The position numbers and the translations under genes are program-made. The notes beneath the pieces are model-generated. The model worked only from the letters and a program-made list of their open reading frames with translations. It did no database searches and was not told the origin of the DNA. DNA of 64,000 nt from NCBI GenBank assembly GCA_002281535.1, contig NCGD01000007.1, forward strand, positions 32,814-96,813, written 5' to 3'. Of the stretch, positions 55,062-61,744 are shown one piece after another. Each line of letters begins with the position of its first letter. Position 1 is the stretch's first letter. This DNA is from Sphingomonas sp. 28-63-12. Lineage in GTDB: Bacteria > Pseudomonadota > Alphaproteobacteria > Sphingomonadales > Sphingomonadaceae.

Positions 55062-56461
55062 CAGCGCAGGCTCCGGATGCTGCGCACAGCGCTGGCGAGC
55101 GCGGTACGGAATTCGGGGGGGCGATAGCCATTGGGCTCGCGGACGGCCGCATAAGCCCGGTTGATGTCGGCGCGAATGCCGGCGGCGGCGCCGATCGTGA
55201 CCCGGCCCTGTTTGACCAGCGCATTGAGCAGCGAATCGATTGCCATCACGGCCTGAACTGACCCTTCATAATCGGTGAAGCGCGGTGCCGAGCTTGGCCC
55301 GGCGATCGAATCGACAATTGCAAAGGCGGTATCGCTCGTGCCGGTTTGTGCTGACAGGGCGGAGGCCAGCGCGCTTGCCGTTGAGGCGAGGCGGACGGCG
55401 GCCGCGACCGACAGGCTGCGGCTTCCCGCCATGGCGAGATGAAAGGCGCGCGCATCCTTGTCGAACCGGGTCGCCAACGCTGGCGATGTGACCCGCGCCG
55501 CTGCCGAGAGCAGGATCATATTCTCGTCGTTGAACGGCGGCATGCCAGCCGGGATCGGGCGGCCGGGGTTGGTTTCCCAGGTTTTTACCCGGTCCTCCTG
55601 ATCGAAGATGCGCCGGTGGCAGCTGTGGCAATCGAGAAAATAAAATTCGGGAAAGGCACCCTCGGTGCCCAGGCCCGGATCGGCATAAAGCGTCAGCGCA
55701 CGATTGACCGCCATTGCCTGGCCGACCGCCCAGAGCCGAACATTGTCGGTCCGGCCCTTGCGCGCGGCATAGTCGCTATCTTCGTTGTGATGCTGCTGCA
55801 GCGTCGAGAACAGGTCGAGCTCGAAATTCACGCGCGGATGGCCAGCGGCCATGATCCGGTGGGTGACGAACTGGCCCGGCCGCTTGCTGCCATAATGACA
55901 ATCAAGGCACAGGCCGGCGCGCACGCTGGCTCGTTCAAGCGGGATCATGCCACGGGCGACATTATCGCTGTGGCTAGCGCCAACCGCATAATGAGATGCG
56001 ATCCAGCCGCCGGCCGGGCCGTGGCAGGCCTCGCAGCCGACGCCGTCCTTGGTCAGGAAGCGGGCGCCGGTTGCGCCATTGGTTGGTGTTGCATGGCAGC
56101 CGAGACAGGCCGGTGCGCTGGTCGGGTCGCCCATCCCCAGCGTCGCCGTTATCTGCCGCGCGCGCTGCCCGAGCAGCACCGAAAAGGCGCGGCTATGCGC
56201 GCCCGCCTGGCTGGCAGGATCTTGCCAGCGCATCAATTCATCTTGCCGGACCACGGCGCCATCGGCTTCCATCCGCCCATGGCAGGTAGAGCCGGCGCAG
56301 CTGGCGACGCCTTCAAAGCGCGAACTGCCTTCGCTCGGCGCCGCACCGGCACGCGAGCCGGCGACGCCGATCGACAACGCACACATCGACAGGAAAAGAA
56401 CAAATAGCGCTGCAGCCGGCCTGCCCGCGCGACGGGCGCCGATGCGATCCCCCGAATTCAT
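55061..56461 (-). CDS. Pentaheme c-type cytochrome, cytochrome c554-like
   Basis: A 466-residue exported protein with signal ALFVLFLSMCALSIGVAG. It has four CXXCH motifs (CLGCH, CEACH, CLDCH, CHSCH) and one CX4CH (CAGSTCH) near the start of the mature part. The run HSRAFSVL...CLGCHATP...GVGCEACHGPAGGW...CLDCHYGSKRPGQF resembles cytochrome c554-family modules. The C-terminal 180 residues lack haem motifs and look helical. The ATG at 56461 follows GGGGGGA. First gene of the leftward operon pentaheme-HbpS-barrel-decaheme; no promoter was picked out with confidence. Confidence 0.88.
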   Translation of the reverse strand: MNSGDRIGARRAGRPAAALFVLFLSMCALSIGVAGSRAGAAPSEGSSRFEGVASCAGSTCHGRMEADGAVVRQDELMRWQDPASQAGAHSRAFSVLLGQRARQITATLGMGDPTSAPACLGCHATPTNGATGARFLTKDGVGCEACHGPAGGWIASHYAVGASHSDNVARGMIPLERASVRAGLCLDCHYGSKRPGQFVTHRIMAAGHPRVNFELDLFSTLQQHHNEDSDYAARKGRTDNVRLWAVGQAMAVNRALTLYADPGLGTEGAFPEFYFLDCHSCHRRIFDQEDRVKTWETNPGRPIPAGMPPFNDENMILLSAAARVTSPALATRFDKDARAFHLAMAGSRSLSVAAAVRLASTASALASALSAQTGTSDTAFAIVDSIAGPSSAPRFTDYEGSVQAVMAIDSLLNALVKQGRVTIGAAAGIRADINRAYAAVREPNGYRPPEFRTALASAVRSIRSLR

Positions 56462-56568
56462 GCAGCGTTTCCCCCCTTCATCGCCGGACAAAATGTCACG
56501 GCGCCTCGCTTTGGACGCGTGCAACCCCGCTACCGATGTTGCCCCAATTACGCCCGATCGAACAGCAA

Positions 56569-56594
56569 AAATTATCCCACCCCTGGGACAATTT
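56569..56594 (-). terminator. Inverted repeat after aldehyde dehydrogenase: terminator or operator
   Basis: AAATTATCCCA and TGGGACAATTT, 10 of 11 positions complementary, around CCCC. On the minus strand the hairpin ends in ATAATTTTT, so it can act as an intrinsic terminator 16 bases after the aldehyde dehydrogenase stop. It is also about 107 bases before the cytochrome operon start and could be an operator. Confidence 0.6.
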
Positions 56595-56609
56595 AGCCAA
56601 TTACCGCCA

Positions 56610-58046
56610 TTATAGCCGCCGCCGGATAACCAGATTTCGAATCTCGGTCATGTCTTCCATCGCAAAACGAATACCTTCGCGACCCAGCCCAGAATCCTTC
56701 ACGCCGCCATAGGGCATGTTATCTACGCGGTAGCTTGGTACGTCGCCAATGACCACCCCGCCAACGTCGAGTCGGTCCCACGCATCGAGCGCCTTGAACA
56801 GATCGCGGGTGAAAATACCGGCCTGTAGGCCGAATTTACTGTCGTTCACCTCATCCAGCGCCGCGTCGAAATCGGAAAATTTGCTGAGCAGCGCGACCGG
56901 GCCAAAGGCCTCTTCGCGATAGACGGCGCAGTCGCGGCCGACATTCTCGAGCAGTGTCGCCTCGAGCATCGCGCCGGTGCGCTTGCCGCCGCATAGCAGG
57001 CGTGCACCGCTTGCCACCGCGTCCTGTACCCAGCCATCCAGGCGGGTCGCTTCACCGACCGATATCATCGGGCCGATAAAGGTGGCACGGTCCTTGGGGT
57101 CGCCCGCGATCAGCGTGCTGGCACGCGCGACCAGCCGGTCGCGCAGGACATCATAGATATCGGCATGGATGATGATCCGCTGCACGCCGATGCAGCTCTG
57201 CCCTGATTGATAAAAGGCACCAAAGGTGATGCGCTCGACCGCGTCGTCAAGATCGGCATCTTTGTCGACGATCACGGCGGCGTTGCCGCCGAGTTCGAGC
57301 ACAACCTTTTTCTTGCCGGCCTTGGCTTTTAGCGCCCAGCCCACGCCGGGTGACCCGGTGAAGCTCAGCAGCTTGAGCCGCTCATCCTCGGTGAACAGGT
57401 CAGCACCCTCGCGGTGCGCAGGCAGGATCGAAAAGGCGCCTTCGGGCAAGTTGGTCTCGGCGAGAATCTCGCCCATGATGATCGCCCCCAGCGGCGTGCG
57501 GCTTGCCGGCTTCATCACAAAAGGGCAGCCGACCGCGATGGCGGGCGCAATCTTGTGCGCAGCCAGGTTGAGCGGGAAGTTGAACGGCGAAATAAAGCTG
57601 CACGGGCCGATCGGCACGCGCTTCCACATGCCCTGATAGCCGCGCGCACGCGGTGAAATGTCGAGCGGCTGGACCTCGCCCGTCATCCGCACGCTTTCTT
57701 CGGCCGCGATGCGGAAGGTATCGATCAGCCGGGTGACTTCGCCCTCGGCATCCTTGATCGGCTTGCCCGCCTCGACACACAGCGCATAGGCCAGTTCGTC
57801 GAAGCGTTGCTTGAAGCGATCGACGCAGTGCTGCAGCACCGCCTGGCGCTCATAAGCCGCCAGTCGTGCCATTGGCTCGGCGGCCCGCACCGCGCCGGCA
57901 ATGCCCGCGTGGATCGTGGCTGAATCGGCCTGCGCCACACGAAAGGCGACTTCGCCGGTGAATTTGTCGGTCACCGCCAGATCGGTGTTGAGCTGCACCG
58001 CCTTGTTGTTGAGGTACAGCGGATAAACGGACTGGAGCATGGTCAT
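56610..58046 (-). CDS. NAD(P)-dependent aldehyde dehydrogenase
   Basis: A 478-residue ALDH-superfamily protein. Motifs are SPFNFPLNLAAHKIAPAIAV, KPASRTPL with the cofactor lysine, SFTGSPGVGWALKAKAG, the general-base glutamate in VVLELGGNAAVIV and the nucleophile in QSGQSCIGVQRIII. The C-terminus has MPYGGVKDSGLGREGIRFAM. The set resembles glyceraldehyde-3-phosphate or lactaldehyde-type ALDHs (GapN/ALDH11/21-like). The substrate is not assigned. It lies 45 bases after the acetolactate-synthase-like gene and is probably cotranscribed with it. Confidence 0.9.
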   Translation of the reverse strand: MTMLQSVYPLYLNNKAVQLNTDLAVTDKFTGEVAFRVAQADSATIHAGIAGAVRAAEPMARLAAYERQAVLQHCVDRFKQRFDELAYALCVEAGKPIKDAEGEVTRLIDTFRIAAEESVRMTGEVQPLDISPRARGYQGMWKRVPIGPCSFISPFNFPLNLAAHKIAPAIAVGCPFVMKPASRTPLGAIIMGEILAETNLPEGAFSILPAHREGADLFTEDERLKLLSFTGSPGVGWALKAKAGKKKVVLELGGNAAVIVDKDADLDDAVERITFGAFYQSGQSCIGVQRIIIHADIYDVLRDRLVARASTLIAGDPKDRATFIGPMISVGEATRLDGWVQDAVASGARLLCGGKRTGAMLEATLLENVGRDCAVYREEAFGPVALLSKFSDFDAALDEVNDSKFGLQAGIFTRDLFKALDAWDRLDVGGVVIGDVPSYRVDNMPYGGVKDSGLGREGIRFAMEDMTEIRNLVIRRRL

Positions 58047-58091
58047 CGGGTAAGCCTCTCCCCCGCCCGGTATCGGGCGGGGATCATGGGA

Positions 58092-59735
58092 TCAGACGGC
58101 GGCGCTGAGCTGCTTGATATCCTTGTTGAGGATCTGGTCATTTTCGGAATAGTCGACCGGGCAGTCGATCAGGTGGACGCCGGGCGTCTCCAGGCAATGC
58201 GCTAGCAGCGCCGGCAGCCCGTCGGCATTCTCGACACGGTGGCCGATCGCGCCATAGCTTTCGGCATATTTGACGAAATCGGGATTGCCATAGGTCAGCC
58301 CGAAATCCTTGAACCCCATATTGGCCTGTTTCCAGCGGATCATGCCATAGCTGTTGTCGTTCAGGATCAGCACGGTGATGTTGAGCTTCAGCCGGACGGC
58401 GGTCTCCATCTCCTGGCTGTTCATCATGAAGCCGCCATCGCCGCAGATCGCCATCACCTTGCGGTTGGGATAGACCATCGCCGAGGCCATCGCCGAGGGA
58501 AGCCCCGCGCCCATTGTTGCCAGCGCGTTGTCGAGCAGCACGGTGTTCGCCTGCCGCGCGGGGTAATTGCGCGCAAACCAGATCTTATAGACGCCGTTAT
58601 CCAGGCAGATCACGCCGCTCGGCGGCATCGCTTCGCGGATCTTCCGGACCAGATAGGGCGGAAAGATGGGGAAGCGGGCATCGCCATCGAGCGAGGCGGT
58701 ATGGGCGACTTCAGCCGCGCGTGCCTTGGACATGAAATCGAAATTCCACCCGCCCTGCGGCATGATGTCTTCCTTGATCTGCCAGATCGCGTTGGCGATA
58801 TCGCCGATCACTTCGATTGACGGGAAATAGACCGGATCGACCGAGGCGGTGTTGGTGCTGATATGGATCACCTCGGTGCCGCCCTGCCGCATGAAGAAGG
58901 GCGGCTTTTCGATCACGTCATGGCCGACATTGATGATCAGATCGCTGTGCTCGATCGACCGGTGGACGAAATCGCCCGATGACAATGCCGCACAGCCCAG
59001 GAATTTGGGGTGGGTCTCGTCGATCACGCCCTTGCCGAGCTGGGTGGTGACGAAGGGGATGCCGGTCTTTTCGATGAACTGCATCAGCATCCGGCTGGTC
59101 ATCGTCCGGTTCGCGCCAGCGCCGATGACGAGGACGGGCGATGTGGCCGCCTCGATCCGGGCGACGGCGGCGCGCACAGATTTGGGATCGGCCGTCGGTC
59201 GGCGGACCAGGCTGCGCTTCAGCGGCACGCTGTCTGTCTGCTCGTCGGCGATGTCCTCGGGGAATTCGATATGCGTGGCGCCGGGCTTTTCTTCCTCGGC
59301 CAGGCGAAACGCCTCACGCACACGGCTCGGGATATTGTCTGACGAGGCAAGCTGGTGGGTATATTTGGTGATCGGCCGCATCATGTCGACCACGTCGAGG
59401 ATCTGGAATCGGCCCTGTTTGCTTGATTTGATCGGCTTCTGGCCGGTCACCATCAGGATCGGCATGCCGCCCAGATTGGCATAGGCAGCCGCCGTGACCA
59501 GGTTGGTTGCGCCCGGCCCGAGTGTTGCAAGGCACACGCCGGTCTTGCCGGTATGGCGGCCATAGGTCGCGGCCATGAAGCCGGCGCCCTGTTCATGGCG
59601 GGTCAGGATCAGCTTGATGCTGGCCGATCGCGACAAGCTGTCGAGAAAATCGAGATTTTCTTCGCCCGGCACACCGAACACATATTCAACGCCTTCTTCT
59701 TCAAGGCATTTAATGAACAGATCCGACGCCTTCAT
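58092..59735 (-). CDS. Thiamine-diphosphate enzyme, acetolactate synthase large-subunit type
   Basis: A 547-residue TPP enzyme. The N-terminal catalytic glutamate is in VFGVPGEENLDFLD (Glu25). LTRHEQGAGFMAATYGRHTG binds substrate or cofactor, and the TPP motif is ICGDGGFMMNSQEMETAVRL through LNDNSYGMI. The start at MKASDLFIKC has GGGGGA eight bases upstream. No regulatory small subunit is adjacent, and the pairing with an aldehyde dehydrogenase suggests a catabolic (AlsS-like) or other 2-oxoacid role rather than branched-chain biosynthesis; this is inference. Confidence 0.85.
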   Translation of the reverse strand: MKASDLFIKCLEEEGVEYVFGVPGEENLDFLDSLSRSASIKLILTRHEQGAGFMAATYGRHTGKTGVCLATLGPGATNLVTAAAYANLGGMPILMVTGQKPIKSSKQGRFQILDVVDMMRPITKYTHQLASSDNIPSRVREAFRLAEEEKPGATHIEFPEDIADEQTDSVPLKRSLVRRPTADPKSVRAAVARIEAATSPVLVIGAGANRTMTSRMLMQFIEKTGIPFVTTQLGKGVIDETHPKFLGCAALSSGDFVHRSIEHSDLIINVGHDVIEKPPFFMRQGGTEVIHISTNTASVDPVYFPSIEVIGDIANAIWQIKEDIMPQGGWNFDFMSKARAAEVAHTASLDGDARFPIFPPYLVRKIREAMPPSGVICLDNGVYKIWFARNYPARQANTVLLDNALATMGAGLPSAMASAMVYPNRKVMAICGDGGFMMNSQEMETAVRLKLNITVLILNDNSYGMIRWKQANMGFKDFGLTYGNPDFVKYAESYGAIGHRVENADGLPALLAHCLETPGVHLIDCPVDYSENDQILNKDIKQLSAAV

Positions 59736-60066
59736 GCGATAATCCCCCATTGAACCATGTCTGGGCCGCAGCTTAAATATTGCCCTGCTGCCGCCCCAAC
59801 CGCCCCCCCGTTGCCACAAAACGGGGCGGCCCGCACCCCAGTTTGGCAATCTTGTTACCCATCACGCGTGCCGCACGAGAATAACAACCGTCTTTCCCGC
59901 CGGTTAGCCGCGCTGCACCGGTAAATATGCCCGAAATGCGGCGTCCCGCTCTAGCCAAGGCCCGCAATCTGCGGAAATAGGGCGTCCGGGCGAAGACAAT
60001 AAACCGCGACTCGATCTGGCGATCGCCGCGCGAAAAATCGCCGATGTTCAATGGGGGAGAGATTCT
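59736..60066. other. Divergent promoter region between the TPP-enzyme gene and gdhA
   Basis: 331 bases with no gene. A CCCCGTT-GCCACAA-AACGGGG hairpin at 59806-59826 lies on the leader side of the TPP-enzyme gene. A GGGGGAGAG ribosome binding site (60053-60061) precedes gdhA. I did not find convincing -35/-10 pairs or a known operator by eye. Confidence 0.55.
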
Positions 60067-61422
60067 ATGGCTACCAATGATCATGTCGACCTGTCCGTGT
60101 TCATGGAGGGCGTCAAGAAGCGCAATGTCGGGCAACCGGAATTCATCCAGGCCGTGCAGGAAGTTGCGCAGGATATTTATGAATTCATCGCCGACAAGGA
60201 AGCCTACCACCATTATCAGATTCTGCGGCGGATCGCCGAACCCGATCGGATCATCTCGTTCCGCGTCTGCTGGGAAGACGATAACAACAACATCCGCGTC
60301 CAGCGCGGCTGGCGCGTCCAGAACAACAATTCGATCGGTCCGTACAAGGGCGGGATTCGCTTCCACCCCTCGGTCACCGAGAGCGTTCTGAAATTTCTCG
60401 CCTTTGAGCAGACCTTCAAGAACGCGCTGACCGGCCTGCCGATGGGCGGCGGCAAGGGTGGCGCAAATTTCAACCCCAAGGGCAAAAGCGACCACGAAGT
60501 GATGCGCTTCTGCCAGAGCTTCATGACCGAGCTTTATCGCCATGTCGGCGCCGATGTGGATGTCCCTGCTGGTGATATCGGCGTCGGGGCGCGTGAAATC
60601 GGCTATATGTTCGGCCAATATAAGCGGATCACCAACCAGTTCACTGGCGTGCTAACGGGCAAGGGGCTGGAATTTGGCGGCTCGCTGATCCGCACCGAGG
60701 CGACCGGCTATGGCGCGGTCTATTTCCTCCAGTCGATGCTCAAGGCCAAGGGCAAGGAGCTTGCCGGGATGACCGCGGTGATTTCCGGATCTGGCAATGT
60801 CGCCACGCACGCCGCGGAAAAGGTGACCCAGCTGGGCGGCAAAGTGCTGACGCTCAGCGACAGCGAAGGCTTTGTCCATGATCCGGAGGGTATCGGCCAG
60901 GACAAGATCGATTGGGTCAAGGCACACAAGACCAAGCGGCGCGGCCGGATTTCTGATTACGTCAAGGAATATCCCGGTGCGACCTTCCATGCCGGCAAGA
61001 CCCCCTGGGGCGTGGCCTGCGACGTCGCGCTGCCCTGCGCCACCCAGAACGAGTTGCTGGGCGACGATGCGCGTACGCTGGTGGCCAATGGCTGCATCGC
61101 GGTTGCCGAAGGCGCCAACATGCCGACCACGCTCGAAGGCGTCCACGTCTTCAAGGATGCCCGGATCATGTTTGCGCCGGGCAAGGCCGCCAATGCCGGT
61201 GGCGTTGCCGTCTCCGGCCTGGAGATGAGCCAGAACAGCGAGCGCCGCGCCTGGAAAGTCGCCGATCTGCAGCAGCAATTGTTCGACATCATGGAGGGCA
61301 TCCATGAACGCTGTGTCGAGCATGGCCGCGGTAGCGATGGCTATATCGATTATGTCAAAGGCGCCAATATCGCTGGCTTCAAAAAGGTGGCCGATGCCAT
61401 GCTGGCGTTCGGCGTCGTCTGA
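60067..61422 (+). CDS. gdhA: NADP-specific glutamate dehydrogenase
   Basis: Interconverts 2-oxoglutarate plus ammonia and glutamate. The 451-residue hexameric-type GDH has IGPYKGGIRFHPSV, the catalytic-lysine region LTGLPMGGGKGGANFNPKGK, DVDVPAGDIGVGAREIGYMF and the Rossmann segment VISGSGNVATHAAEK. The segment ALPCATQNELLGDDARTL is typical of NADP enzymes. It has a strong ribosome binding site and is divergent from the TPP-enzyme gene. Confidence 0.96.
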   Translation: MATNDHVDLSVFMEGVKKRNVGQPEFIQAVQEVAQDIYEFIADKEAYHHYQILRRIAEPDRIISFRVCWEDDNNNIRVQRGWRVQNNNSIGPYKGGIRFHPSVTESVLKFLAFEQTFKNALTGLPMGGGKGGANFNPKGKSDHEVMRFCQSFMTELYRHVGADVDVPAGDIGVGAREIGYMFGQYKRITNQFTGVLTGKGLEFGGSLIRTEATGYGAVYFLQSMLKAKGKELAGMTAVISGSGNVATHAAEKVTQLGGKVLTLSDSEGFVHDPEGIGQDKIDWVKAHKTKRRGRISDYVKEYPGATFHAGKTPWGVACDVALPCATQNELLGDDARTLVANGCIAVAEGANMPTTLEGVHVFKDARIMFAPGKAANAGGVAVSGLEMSQNSERRAWKVADLQQQLFDIMEGIHERCVEHGRGSDGYIDYVKGANIAGFKKVADAMLAFGVV

Positions 61423-61744
61423 TCCAAAGCTGCCCCATCGCCGTCATCCCGACAAGGGATGGCGGTGATGGCGCTGATGTGGCGTGTGCCCCGATATCGG
61501 TATCAGCCTGCTTGATCGCGCGATCGGCAGCGGCGATACGAACGCGGCTTAAGAGGCGCTACGATGATCTTAGGATGGCGCCGAACCGTCTTGAATAGAG
61601 ACGATGGCGCGCGGGCTGGTGACGATGCTTGCCGCGCCATGGTTTCGGCTCTATCAACGAATTTCGAACGTTTTTGATAGCTTTGGGCACAAATGACTGC
61701 TTGACGTATTTGTATCCGAGCGAGCTGCGGGGGGTGGCATCGCT
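61423..61744. other. Intergenic region between gdhA and the exoprotein gene
   Basis: 322 bases. A hairpin CCGTCATCCC-GACAA-GGGATGGCGG (61441-61465, one G-T pair) lies 18 bases after the gdhA stop and could end its transcript, though no T-run follows. The later part is AT-richer and should hold the exoprotein promoter. A 67-codon minus-strand frame here shows no protein features. Confidence 0.5.
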
